Part shown: piece by piece, positions 33,001 to 43,373 of the stretch
Numbering within the stretch: the stretch's first letter is position 1
How the letters are laid out: the number at the start of each line of letters is the position of its first letter
Program-made: the position numbers and the translations under genes
The notes under the pieces: generated by a model
What the model was told of the DNA's origin: nothing
What the model saw: the letters and a program-made list of their open reading frames with translations, nothing else
The model's database searches: none
From: Mikania micrantha
Taxonomy: Eukaryota > Streptophyta > Magnoliopsida > Asterales > Asteraceae
Reading direction: 5' to 3'
Length of the DNA stretch: 64,000 bases
Assembly: GCA_009363875.1 (NCBI GenBank)
Contig: CM018690.1
Span: 8,234,788 to 8,298,787 of the forward strand

Positions 33001-36000
33001 TTTACTTGTTATGTGAAAATAACGTTAAAAGTGTTGGGATGATTAACTTCAAACGACAACTATGAGTCGGGGACTCATTCGGAGCAGCCTCTCTATCCCA
33101 ATTAGGATAGGGGTAAGGTTTGGGTCCATCCTTCCCCCCAGACCCTACTGAAAAGTGGGAATATACTGAGTATGTTTGTTTGTTTGTTTGCTTCTGTAAA
33201 ACACAACACATTAATATAATATCTTTGATTACCTAGTTTATCTTGGTATCAAAGCTAGGCTCTCAACTAAAACACGAAACCCTAGGTGGCAAGATTGACC
33301 ACCTCTACCGTCCTACCCACCACCACCATTGTTGTGTTCCACTATCATCTTCATTTTTTTCCTTCTACTACCACAACCACATGAAAAAACATCGCCATTG
33401 CACTATCAACACCCAATTGTCGCTCAGATAACTACTACTAATGTCATTGCATCACCAACATCAAATTGCCATTTGCCGCTATTGTCATGCATTCACCATC
33501 ACACCAACATTACCGTTAGTCGTTGTCACACACTACCATTGCATAGCCGCACAAACCGACCTTATCATCATAACTTGATGCCATTGTTCTTGCTCGGCTT
33601 GGGTTTTTTGCAGGAGCAAGACTTCTTTTTTGGAACCCTAGCCGCCATCGCCACAACACGACCCTTCCCTCCATCATTGCCGCTATAGAACAACAGCGAT
33701 GCACCACAAGTGTGTAATTTTTTGGTGAAAGCTTGTAAGTTTTGGGTGGAAAAAAGCTTCTAACAAGCGAAGCTGCCATCGGGCAAAAGCTCTATGGTGT
33801 GATAATGTGGGCGCTACGTACCTATCATCAAATCTTGTATTCCATGCGCGTACAAAGCATACCTACAACAACCTTACCCAGTATATTCCCACTTTTAAGC
33901 AGGGTCTGGGGGGAAGGATAGATACAAACCTTACCCCTATCCCAACTGGGATAGAGAGGCTGCTCCGAAAGAGTCCCCGGCTCAAAGTTATCGTTTGAAG
34001 TTGATCATCCCAATGATTTTAACGTTATTTTCACAAAATAATTGAAATAACGTTAAAATTGGTGCACTTTTACTTTTGCCCCTTAAGGGCCTACACATAT
34101 ATACATTATATGTGTGCACCACAAATGGGGCGTATGCGCGTACAAAGCATGTTGAGGTTAATTTTCACTTTGTTTAGAGAGAAGGTTGCTCAAAGAAATC
34201 TATTAGCTCAATTTATCAAAACTAATGATCAGATTGTTGAAGTGTTTACTAAACCTCTATCTTCACAACAGTTTCTACTCTTACGGTCCAAGCTACATGT
34301 CACATCTTGGTCATAGCTGGAGGGGATTATTTAGCAATTAATTTTAGATCATATGAAAGGCCTTATTTATGTTAGATCATATGAAAGGTCTCTTGTACTC
34401 TACTTAGACTCACTTTGTAAAATACAACACAATAATATAATATCTTTGATTACCTAGTTTATATGCCTCGTAATTCAGTTTGGTTATTTTAATTTCAAGT
34501 GGAGATGTGAAGACAAGCTTGCTACTCTTGCATCAATTTATCATTCGAAATCTGATTTTGTCGTTTATGCTCTACAGGATGGTTCCTGCAATGGTTTACA
34601 ACACTATGCTGCCCTTGGCAGAGACAAGGTAATGGCCCTTGAACACACGTGCGAGCATGTGCGAGCATGCGCGCGCATGTGTGTACACTTTATGTTACTA
34701 GCAAGATATTATCTCTACCAACTACTTGAAAATGCAACTGATATACTTTTTTTCTCTCTTAAATGTCTTTATTCAGCTAGGAGCATCTGCTGTCAATTTG
34801 GTTGAAGGAGAACGACCTGCTGATGTTTATTCTGGAATTGCTTCTAGGTGTGGCTTATATCTATGGGTGTAATTGAGCATAGCCAATCCCAAGCTCGCTT
34901 AAGCTTGAGTTTTGGTTGTTTTAGCTTAAGAGAGTTCGAGCTCTAGCTCGGCTTTGTTTAGAGTTATATTTCAAAAACTCGAGCTCTGCTCGTGAGTAGT
35001 CTTTTAAGCTGAAGCTTAGCATGTTTATTATTATTATTATTTGATTGTTTAATTATTATATAAAGGGACATGTATGATAATTTTAAACGCCCCATTTGCG
35101 GTGCACGCATATAATGTATATATGTGTGGGCCCGGTCCAGCACTGCACAAATATGCTCTAAGGGGCAAAAGTAAAAGTGCACTAATTTTAACGTTATTTT
35201 AGTTATTTTGTGAAAATAACGTTAAAATCGTTGGTATGATCAACTTCAAACGATAACTTTTGAGCCGGTGACTCTTTCGGAGCAGCCTCTCTATCTCAAT
35301 TGGGATAGGGGTAAGGTTTGTATCTATCCTTCCCCCCCAGACCCTACTGAAAAGTGAGACTATATTGGGTAAGGTTGTTGTTGTAAGGTTGTTGTATGAT
35401 AATTTTATATATAACATATAATATATATATATATATATCTGTGTGCGCGCGCACGTGCGCATTAAATTATGTTTATCATAGTTTTATTCAAATGTAGGAA
35501 TTATGCAAATATGTTTTTAAAATATTAAATGAAACTTAAATCTATAATAGGGGCGCATTTGCGGTGTACACATAATGTGTGTGGCCCCTCAAGTGGCTAA
35601 ATTAAAACTGTGCTAATTTTAACCTTATTTTACTTATTTTGTGAAAATAACATTAAAAACGTTGGGATGATTAACTTAAAACGATAACTTTGAGTCGGGG
35701 TCTTGGGGACTCCTCCGGAGCTCTTCATCCTTTCCCCCGAGACCATATTGAAGAGTGGGAATATACTAAGTAAGTTTGTTAGTTTGTTTGTTAGTTATAT
35801 CTATAATAGGTTTGTTTAGACTTTTAAGCTTAGCCAAGCTCGATATGTGAAGCTCGGGTTTGGGCTTTTTTAAGTTAGGTTCGATTTGATCCTTTAGGGG
35901 GCCAATCTCAAGTAGCTCATGAGTGGCTCTACTTGATAACATTTCTAATTTTCTACTTGTGTCTCCATATCAGAAGTTTGATGACATTGCATTTGATTGT

Positions 36001-38227
36001 AATAATTATTTTGTTATAAGTTGTAACTAAAAATGTTGTTCTTAAATCAGAGTTCTGGATATTGTAAAGAGAGATGCACAACTAGATATTGTTTCATTTC
36101 CTGAAGCAAAGTATGCACGCCTTTTGATCAATCAGGTTCAATGAACATCAACCATTGTTTTTGACTTTTTTTTGAGTCATTAAAAGTATTTGACTGATAT
36201 ATGAATCATTTGGTAACTCCAGGTGGACAGGAAGCTGGTGAAGCAGACAGTCATGACATCAGTTTATGGTGTCACTTACATTGGTGCTAGGGATCAGATT
36301 AAAAGGAGGTTGCAGGAACGTAGTAATGTTGCTGATGATGATGCTGAGCTTTTTGGTGCTGCTTGTTATGCTGCAAAAGTAAGCTTATTTTTCATGATTA
36401 TTGCTAGTGATATTTTCATACAAAGATGACATATTGGAAACTATTTTTATTCAATAAATATTTTGGGTTGCTTTTGGTTCCACAGATCACTTTAGCTGCA
36501 CTTGGGGAAATGTTTGAAGGTGCACGTAGTATTATGAACTGGCTTGGAGATTGTGCAAAGGTTCGTTTCATCTAATCAAATATGTAATTAGGTGAATTTT
36601 GTATTGATTGTTTTCTATCCATATATGTTTAGTACTGTTTCTTTGTTTGTCTACTATTTGTTTTGGAGCCATGGGTCTCTTTAGAAGCAACCTCTCTTTT
36701 TGTAGGAACAAAAGTTAGGTTTGCCTACATCACACCCTCCTCTAACCTTACAAATAGCTTTGCTATGAGTGGATTTTTACTTATTATTGATGGTTTAATA
36801 TAAATGTTTTGATCTAGTCAAATATCTAATGTTCCTCTCATAAGGACAAGATAGGAGGCATTTTTTGGAACATAATCACTGCTAACTTTATTCCTAATGA
36901 TTTATGATATGGGCAAATAAGTAATTTTTGCAAAAAAAAAAAAAGGAAATTTTTTTTGGGACGGATAGAGTTATTAATGATTAAGCAGAATGTATTATGG
37001 TATTTTTCATAACCATTATGCTGTATGAAAATTGTATGTCTGTTGAGCTTATCAAGCTGCAAATCTTGAACAGTTAATAGCTTCTGAAAATCAGCCTGTG
37101 AGATGGACTACTCCGCTTGGTCTTCCTGTTGTACAACCTTATCGTGTGCACGGAAGACATCTTGTAAGTACCAAATATTTTACAATTTGAAGGAATTATG
37201 TCGGTTCTAGCAACAATATATTTTTATTTATTTATTTATTTTTTTTTCCTTGTTTTTGCAGGTTTCGACTTCTCTTCAAGTGCTGACCCTGCAGCGTGAA
37301 ACTGAAAAGGTATTTTTTTTTTTAATTAGAATCAGATATTTGTTTGCTAATGATTTGTTTATGCAGAATCAAAATCTGATAATAGTTTGTTAAATCAGAA
37401 TATTGTTGTTTTTGTTTATATAGGTGATGGTGAGGCGGCAAAGAACAGCTTTTCCCCCAAACTTTGTTCACTCACTTGATGGTTCACATATGATGATGAC
37501 TGCAGTCGCATGTAAACGAGCAGGCTTGAATTTTGCAGGTCTTTTGTGCTTTCTGATTGATACTTGAACCATGTGTTATACATTCTCCTTATAGATGACA
37601 AAATGGGTCGGTAGGACTGGTTGAGTAATGGGTCAAAATGGTAATTCTTTAGAGCATTCAAGACTGATTGGGTTGTTGGGCCACTCCATCCTTTCATCTA
37701 TATTTTTATTATTCTTATGAATAACTAATATATAATAAAATGTTAAAAACTATACATGAAAATCGATAAATTAACCCAAATACAACATGTACACCTTTTT
37801 TTTCTAGTTAAACGATTTTGGAAGTAATGAACACTTGAATATAACTTATTAACGTTCGAGTTATTTCTGTTATAGCTACATTCGTTGTTACCCATAATTT
37901 TTATCTCTCTTACTGAAAGCATATACTTACAGGTGTTCATGATTCATACTGGACCCATGCTTGCAATGTGGATGAAATGAACAGAATTTTAAGAGAAAAG
38001 TTTGTAGAACTTTACCAAACACCAATACTTGAAAACGTATGACATCCTCACATATTTCATTTGTTTCATATTGGTCAATGACTGTTATTTGATCTTGTGG
38101 TTTTTTGTGATGACAGTTGTTAGATGGTTTTCAAAATTCTTTCCCGTCGGTGTCATTCCCGCCATTGCCAGATAGAGGAGATTTTGATCTGTCAGATGTT
38201 CTAGAATCATCCTACTTTTTTAACTGA
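27016..38227 (+). CDS. RPOT2: Phage-type organellar RNA polymerase (RPOTmp/RPOT2-like)
   Basis: This intact nuclear gene encodes a single-subunit T7-like RNA polymerase for organelle transcription. Nineteen exons join in frame to 1025 aa: 27016-27924, 28281-28499, 28603-28739, 28989-29055, 29186-29244, 30212-30329, 30618-30731, 30819-30950, 31057-31473, 34578-34628, 34777-34847, 36051-36135, 36223-36378, 36486-36560, 37074-37163, 37262-37309, 37424-37538, 37933-38036 and 38117-38227. Catalytic residues are present: Asp725 in DGSCNGLQHYAA (motif A), Arg796, Lys800 and Tyr808 in RKLVKQTVMTSVYG (motif B), and Asp958 in VHDSYWTHA (motif C). The C-terminus is the canonical SSYFFN. Upstream of an internal MWRNFFQRLSSR start is a 41-residue in-frame extension beginning MMFSTQSY, the layout of dual-targeted RPOTmp. 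Blocks such as MTGGENGCARVV also favour RPOT2 over RPOT1. Paralogue choice is by recalled similarity, so the symbol is less certain than the family. Confidence 0.93.
29300..29976. mobile_element. Non-autonomous hAT element in RPOT2 intron 5
   Basis: The 677-bp element starts CAGAGCCGGCTC and ends GAGCCGGACCTG, an imperfect 12-bp inverted repeat. An exact 8-bp target duplication, TCAGTTAC, lies at 29292-29299 and 29977-29984. Subterminal GGGGCCCCA and CCTAGGGCCC blocks are present. It has no coding capacity. TIR and duplication length fit the hAT superfamily. Confidence 0.9.
31938..32628 (+). mobile_element. Retroposon copy (intron 9), split by a MITE
   Basis: Two halves of the intronic retroposon, 31938-32112 and 32531-32628, are separated by an inverted-repeat element. 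The first half contains GTGTGGGCCCTCAAGG, the TAACGTTATTTT hairpin and GGACTCTTTCGGAGCA. The second resumes CTGGGATAGGGGTAAGG and ends CCTACTAAAGAGTG with a T/G-rich tail. It is the oldest-looking copy in this intron. Confidence 0.75.
32113..32530. mobile_element. 418-bp MITE-like element with 13-bp TIRs
   Basis: The ends are the exact inverted repeat TCATAGTTGTCAA / TTGACAACTATGA. The interior is rich in GCGCTCGCCTAG- and GCGCCTAGGC-type blocks. It splits the retroposon between CCCAACTG and CTGGGATAG. A possible 6-bp duplication (CTGAGA versus CTGGGA) flanks it. There is no coding capacity and the superfamily is not clear. Confidence 0.75.
32951..33190 (+). mobile_element. Retroposon copy in the copia left LTR
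   Basis: This copy has GTGTGGGCCATCAAGG, the TAACGTTATTTTACTT hairpin arm, GGATAGGGGTAAGGTTT and a tail of four TTTG units (33173-33190). It interrupts the left LTR relative to the right LTR after TCTTGTA. Confidence 0.8.
33861..34133 (-). mobile_element. Retroposon copy, minus strand, 17-bp target duplication
   Basis: This inverted copy is flanked by an exact 17-bp repeat, ATGCGCGTACAAAGCAT, at 33844-33860 and 34134-34150. On the minus strand it begins CGCCCCATTTGTGGTGCAC and ends with a GGTTGTTGTAGGT tail. The long duplication shows insertion by target-primed reverse transcription. Confidence 0.88.
34848..35085. other. Intron 11 start, AAGCTCG-rich repeat
   Basis: This part of RPOT2 intron 11 contains CTATGGGTGTAATTGAGC and several GAGCTC/AAGCTCG blocks similar to the 25.4-26.5 kb MITE cluster. 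It may be a fragment of that family. A related fragment follows at about 35,811-35,930. Confidence 0.45.
35086..35393 (+). mobile_element. Retroposon copy with 14-bp target duplication (intron 11)
   Basis: A complete copy is flanked by GTATGATAATTTTA at 35072-35085 and 35394-35407. The head is ACGCCCCATTTGCGGTGCAC. The body has the TAACGTTATTTTAG...AAAATAACGTTA hairpin, then GGGATAGGGGTAAGG. The 3' end carries repeated GTTG units. This and the copy at 35552 best define the family ends. Confidence 0.88.
35552..35798 (+). mobile_element. Retroposon copy with 12-bp target duplication (intron 11)
   Basis: This copy lies between ATCTATAATAGG repeats at 35540-35551 and 35799-35810. The head reads GGCGCATTTGCGGTGTAC. 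The GGGATAGGGG block is deleted, but the GACCATATTGAAGAGTGGG end and a TTTG-rich tail remain. Confidence 0.85.
36668..36780 (+). mobile_element. Retroposon 3' remnant in RPOT2 intron 14
   Basis: A degraded match to the retroposon 3' half is present: GGGTCTCTTTAGAAGCAACC, CTCTCT and a GTTAGGTTTGCCTACATC block. No ends or target duplication were recognised. Confidence 0.5.
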
Positions 38228-38515
38228 GAAACAACATTGAAGACACCTATGTTGTATTTTGGTTGGTGAGAAACAAGTTTAACATGTGAATCAGTAAATA
38301 TTGAGCATTTCAGTTGCCAAACCAAGGGCTACTTCAAAGTTCAAGATTGCTCATGTGTGTGTATGCTAAGGTCATTGATGTATAGTTTTTGCCTTAAAAC
38401 AGGAACCCTCTGCTGTTTGGATGGATATTATTATTCTTTGTAATTATTGAAAAAACAAGTAAAAGTCAAGAATTTTAGGAAAAAGATGGCTTTATTTTTT
38501 CAGTAACATTTAATT

Positions 38516-39358
38516 AAGAGTAAATTACAAGATTCATCCTTTATGTATATAAGTAATTATAGATTAGGTCTTTTATCTTTTGTTAATTACAAATAACATT
38601 CTTTAGTTCATCCTTTAACTTAACTATTGTTAATTTGATGAGTTAACTAAAAGGGCAAAAAAGTAAAATACAATTATTTTTATTTAATCTTTTTAATTAA
38701 AGAGATATTATCATACATCCCTTTATTAAACATCTAAATTACATATATCTCCAATGTTAAAACTAAAATTATGAATATCCTCATGTTCCAAAATTATCTC
38801 TTAATAAGGAGAAATATGTAAATTGTTTTTAGTTAGTTCATTAAGGGTAAAATAGGATATACATAATTTTTTTCAATGAAATAGATAAATATGTAATATG
38901 TTTGATTTAGAAAGGGAAAATACGTAATTTAGTTTTATGATTGGGTAAATATATTTTAAAGGGTTTTAGTAATAGAAAATATGTAATTAACCCTTAATTA
39001 AGCTTCATAATCCAAAAGTAATCAAACTTTGGGTTGATAAATTGGTTCTTTTCACGAAAAATTACTTTTTATCTTGTAACGAGGTAGTTTTCTTGAAAAG
39101 AACCAATTCATCAACCCAAAGTTTGATTAGTTTTGGATTATGTAGTTTAATTAAAAAGATTAAATAAAAATAATTAAAGATGTGTATTTTACTTTTTTGC
39201 CCTTTTAGTTAACTCATCAAATTAACAATAGTTAAGTTAAAAGCATGAAATTGTTACCAATTAATGGAATAAAGGATGTTATTTGTAATTAACAAAGATA
39301 AAAGACCTAACCCATAATTAGATACATACATAAAGGATGAATCTTGTAATTTACCCTT
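38516..39358. mobile_element. 843-bp foldback MITE with ~190-bp arms
   Basis: The left arm from 38516 (AAGAGTAAATTACAAGATTC) is the inverse of the right arm ending at 39358 (GAATCTTGTAATTTACCCTT). The arms also share AGTTAACTAAAAGGGCAAAA and TTAACTATTGTTAATTTGAT. A second foldback is nested inside. The AT-rich flanks TAATTAA could be a target duplication but do not settle its length. The element starts about 290 bases beyond the RPOT2 stop codon. Confidence 0.85.
38999..39151. mobile_element. Nested 153-bp foldback element
   Basis: The arms TAAGCTTCATAATCCAAAAG...GGTTCTTTTC and GAAAAGAACC...TTTTGGATTATGTAGTTTA form a hairpin of about 55 bp with a loop of about 40 bases. It lies in the centre of the larger foldback MITE. 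Confidence 0.8.
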
Positions 39359-39359
39359 T

Positions 39360-39905
39360 AATTAATTCATTTATTTTTTTGTTAAAGTTTTTAAAGAGGA
39401 AACAAAAATGTAATCAGTCTGCATACTTTCTTTTTTATAAAATTATATAAAGAGCAATGTAGGCAATACAAAAATTGTTCAAGTTTGTATGACAACATAG
39501 AATTTGATCTATTTTAGAATGTGATGCATTTAGATTTGAAAATAAGTTGATTTTCTTGTACGATTTTATCAACTAAATAAAGTAATATGTTCATATAAGC
39601 TATCAACTAACTTTAATATAATCATATCTAGTTCAAATGACAGTGCTCTTGCACTCGCAATAACCTTGTCATGTCACTCCATTCATAACATTATTCAATT
39701 CCGTACAGCATAAAAAAATTAATAAACTTTGATTAAAAGCAATGGCACATTTTGAACCACCCAAAATAAAGCTGCTGTGATTCGTACAAAGAATAATACT
39801 TGGCAAATCTACATGAACCATGCAAATGCAAGCAGGCAACAATTAGGGCATGGACAAGAATCTGTTGCACCTCTTGGCATGAACAAGCTCTACAAACCGT
39901 GCAAA
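39360..39905. other. Intergenic, BLOS2 3' flank
   Basis: Apart from the 3' UTR expected for the minus-strand BLOS2-like gene I see no gene, repeat or RNA here. Confidence 0.4.
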
Positions 39906-41350
39906 TTATGATGATGAAGTTGGCATCTTGTAAACAGATTGAACTTTTGATTCTAGTAAAGAGACATATCTATCAAGCATAGATATTACAACTTCTAGAT
40001 CAGTTACTTGCTGTTCAATAGCATCGATTTGCTGGACATACACATCAAAATTCTCGCTTTTGGCCTTTAATTGTTCAACAAATACCCTTAAACCAGAAGC
40101 AACATCACCAAAGCCTTTGTACTCTTCTGCAACTTTAAGGTTCATATTTTCCAACAATTTGAGGATGTTATTTGTACCCTGGAGAAACATGTAAACAGCC
40201 ATAGGTTCAGTTCTAACTTCAACATTGTATGTATTGATTTTTATTTTAAATAGTTTTTTATGGTAATAATTGGGTTGTTGGTTGTTTTGTAAGAAGTCCA
40301 AGAAATTTACGATGCCTTAAGGTGACTCATTTGACATCAATAGTGTTCATCCTTCATCACCTTGGTTTAAAAGGCAAGCCTAATGCACTAGGCACACAAG
40401 GCGATCAGGAAAGCGCCTCGCGCCATAAGAGGGCACCTCATGTACTTCTAGTATAAGTTGGTCAAACATAGGTGTGCAAAAAAATTACATGTAAAAACAA
40501 CCAAAGCGATGACAAAACTATGAAAGGTATGCTTGATAGAAAGTTAATATGTAAAACACGTGTCAGAGTCGCAACTTTGGTTGTGAAGAAAGCTTTTTTG
40601 ATTGTACATTAGAGTAGCATCGCATGTATCCTGGAAGCACCTCGTGCTCTTTTAAACCAAGATCATAAAGTATTGATTTTTCCATTTCAATATTGTCATT
40701 AAAGTTTCAAAGAATGTGCTATTAGGGTTACTAGGCTGATGTTCGTTTGAAACTTCAATGGTTGTATATCAAGAATGGTTATATATCAAGAGAGAAACAA
40801 GTATACGGCACATCTTATTTAACAAACATGAATTCACTGCTTTTCTATGACATCTGCCAAGAAAAGAGCAAGAGGAATGTACAAAATATTATCCACATGA
40901 CTACATTCTAGTTTTGTAGTCGATATATTGAGCAAAACAAACTGTTGAATCTTTGGCTAAACACCCAAATTTATTATCAAGAAAACTTCTAAAAACTTAT
41001 GTTGAAGAATTACAATCCCTTATCCTTAACTTGATTAATAATCAAAACCTAGACATGTTTGATTACAACTTGGATTGATAAAATAAAGACATAATAATTA
41101 TCTTTTAACAATTAGAACCTAATCATGTTTAAACCATTCATAGTTATCCACTCCTTAATAATTGACAACTTTGCTTGCACGCCAACCAACATACACATCA
41201 CAATTTCTTGAAGAAGAAAGAAAATGCAGAGGCAATAAAATAGGAAACCTGAAGATCCCCTTTTATCATGGCAGAAACATTAGCAAACAGATCAGTGAGA
41301 GCTTCAGTGAGATCATCATGCTGTTCCTGCGTCACCATTTTTTCAGCCAT
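39906..41350 (-). CDS. BLOS2: BLOC-1 subunit 2 (BLOS2-like)
   Basis: This intact minus-strand gene has coding exons 41350-41249 and 40178-39906 joined by a GT-AG intron, giving 124 aa. The protein starts MAEKMVTQEQHDDLTEALTD and continues through LFANVSAMIKGDLQ, GTNNILKLLENMNLKVAEEY and QQIDAIEQQVTDLE. It is almost wholly helical with heptad-like spacing. Length and text match plant BLOS2, a coiled-coil subunit of the BLOC-1 complex that acts in endosome-to-vacuole sorting. A likely 5' UTR intron runs from 41783 down to an acceptor at about 41,363, with a noncoding first exon from 41784 to roughly 42,070. The intron between coding exons holds a foldback element. An ATG-initiated reading upstream of 40178 is intron, not N-terminus. 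Confidence 0.9.
40358..40669. mobile_element. MITE-like foldback in BLOS2 intron
   Basis: The ends CTTGGTTTAAAAGGC and GCTCTTTTAAACCAAG are inverted repeats of about 15 bp. The interior has GCGCCTCGCGCC and AAGCACCTCGTGC. No target duplication is clear. Confidence 0.65.
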
Positions 41351-42162
41351 AGCCAGAAACTCCTGCAATTAGACCATCTTGTAACATGTTTCTGATTTAT
41401 CTAAGCAGGTTGTTCATAAGCAACTTATCAGCTTTCCTCAAATCAATTGAATAATATCCTTAATCGTTCTAGAAACGTAAAACAGATCCACGTTTTACAA
41501 AATTCTCCAAGCCTGAAGAAGGAATTATTAACCATATGATTTCTCAAATCTATGGCAAATTACCTTCATTCTTTGGTGAATGGGAGATTTTCAAATGATT
41601 GGAATGAAACCCTAGATAAAATTCACAGGCACAGCCACCTCACTCACACCTCAAATTAAACAAAATCTAACCACAGGTCCGTCAACATTTACAAAAGCCA
41701 CAATTCAAGTAAATTGAGAAATACAACTCGCTACAAGATGAATTCAGAAGCCACATCAGAAACAAAGATTAACAGTGAGATACCTTGTTATGATAAAACA
41801 GGAATCGCAGATTAAATTGGTTCCCCTAGCTCGTTTCTCGGTGGCGATTTGTTTCCTTGGTGTTTAACAAAACCTAAATCGCTACTGTTTCTCCGATGAA
41901 CAAAGCTTTCATAAATCAACCCTAGATGTGAAGAGTCTCTAGATTCTGGGCTCTATTAGGAACACACGATATAGTAAAATTTGGTGAATCTGTTGATGCG
42001 AAAAGTGAGAGCCTCTCTTCGGACACACAAGAGTTAATAGAAACGATCGAGAGAAATCGTACAATTTCGACTCCTTTTAAAACAAACCTGGCAAAAGCAA
42101 AAGCAAAAGTTAACTCATCGTTCGTTTGTTCGGTTTGTTTTCTAAAAGGATGTAAATTATTT

Positions 42163-42550
42163 AGACTTTGTTTGAGATTTTATCTAAAAGTAAGTTATTG
42201 AGTTGTTTTTTTTCAAAAATTCAATGAGTCAAACTTAAAATGACTTTTAAAAATGATTTTTTGTAAAAAGGTAATAAGTTGTTTTTTAAATGTTAAAAAT
42301 TCTAGCTTTTCAAAATTACTTATGACTTATTAACATAAAATTACAAATTTACCCCACTCTTTACCATTTACCCAATAACCTTAAAATAATGTCAATAAAA
42401 AAAATGTCCTTTTTGGTCATTTTAAAAATTTATTTTGGAAAAGCTAATCTAAACATATTTTTAAAAACTTTATCACAAAAAGACATATCATTAATAAACA
42501 TTTTTAACAAAAAACCTTTTGAGATTAAATAAACAATCCCAAACAAGGCC
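42163..42550. mobile_element. MITE with GRCTTTGTTTGRGATT ends
   Basis: The left end AGACTTTGTTTGAGATTTTA is the inverse of the right end, which reads AAACAATCCCAAACAAGGCC. The interior is AT-rich and noncoding. The GGCCTTGTTTGGGAT-type terminus is common in plant hAT MITEs. Confidence 0.6.
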
Positions 42551-42559
42551 TTAATATTA

Positions 42560-43370
42560 ATGTACTTAAAAACTCAATCATAAAAAGTCAATCTTTTATC
42601 TTATCTAGTCTTTTATTTAAAATCTTGAAAATAAATATGTGATACACCATAAATTTGTTGAGCACCAAAAATCATCCGAAATATTTCAGCATCGAGGATA
42701 TTTAGAGATATTTAAGGATATAATTATGTCTGACTCATATCGCTGTTTATTCTTGATTTAATGTTGAGATTGTAGGTCAAACAGGTCTACAACTACCAAG
42801 CTATAATCACAGGAGAAGTCAGCAAGCATTCCAAATAAAGAACATGGACCACGGGGACTATGAGGATTCAAGGGCACGATTTTTGAATAAGTCATCCACA
42901 AAAGGAATGACTCAGAAATAATCGCAACGGCTATAATAAACCTTTATGGTAATTTTGTAGTATAAATACCGAGGCAATGATCGATAGTAAGGACACAACA
43001 CAATTAGCAACTATCCAAGATTACTTGCACGATTAACATCGATCCTATTGCGCTCTTTCTTTGTATTTTATTTGAATTTGTATTAATATACTAGGCAGCG
43101 AGGTTTTATGTCAGCAATCCTAAGGGATTAAGGGTTTTTCCTCGTCTAAATCTCGTGTGTTTGACTATTTTTTAGTTTCATTTTCTCAAATTTCCCTAGC
43201 TATTCTCAGTGATATTTTTGTTACAAACTACATATAATTGATATTTCTGATTGTGAAACACAAAACCTCACTTTACTAATTCGGTTTTACTAAAATTTAC
43301 ACTTGTTAATTTTTACCCGAAACAAAATTAATTAATTTATTTAAAACCTAATTTTTATTTAATTTTAATA
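42560..43370. other. Probable LTR-derived sequence, no gene
   Basis: From about 42,657 (TGTTGAGCACC) to about 43,235 the sequence looks like an LTR: a TATAAATACCGAGG promoter-like box near 42,961, a transcribed-region-like pyrimidine run after 43,050, and GGATTAAGGGTTTTTCC. I found no matching second LTR, primer site or target duplication. Confidence 0.4.
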
Positions 43371-43373
43371 TAA

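Larger units (their letters stand above)
32862..34461 (+). mobile_element. Deleted Ty1/copia element in RPOT2 intron 9
   Basis: Left and right LTRs (about 32862-33245 and 34325-34461) share ATATGAAAGG, a repeated TTTATGTT(G/A)GATC block and ATAATATCTTTGATTACC. The left LTR is followed by a TTGGTATCAAAGC primer site. Before the right LTR, 34150-34315 encodes the pol C-terminus (VAQRNLLAQFIKTNDQI, then VFTKPLSSQQF) and a polypurine AGCTGGAGGGGA. Nearly all of gag and pol is deleted. Retroposons sit in the left LTR (32951-33190) and interior (33861-34133). Exact LTR ends and target duplication were not resolved. Confidence 0.75.

Noticed and set aside
33243..33779. ORFs rich in His, Thr and Pro
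   Set aside because: They come from ACC/CCA-rich sequence in the leader of the copia element in RPOT2 intron 9. Low-complexity artefact.
40179..40301. Extra N-terminal residues for BLOS2 from an ATG at 40301
   Set aside because: A good 3' splice site (CTCCAG) lies at 40179-40184, and the upstream exon at 41249-41350 supplies the conserved N-terminus. The ATG-initiated stretch is intron.
42657..43240. Confident solo LTR call
   Set aside because: It has LTR-like features but no TG...CA pair with matching target duplication, so it is listed only as probable LTR-derived sequence.
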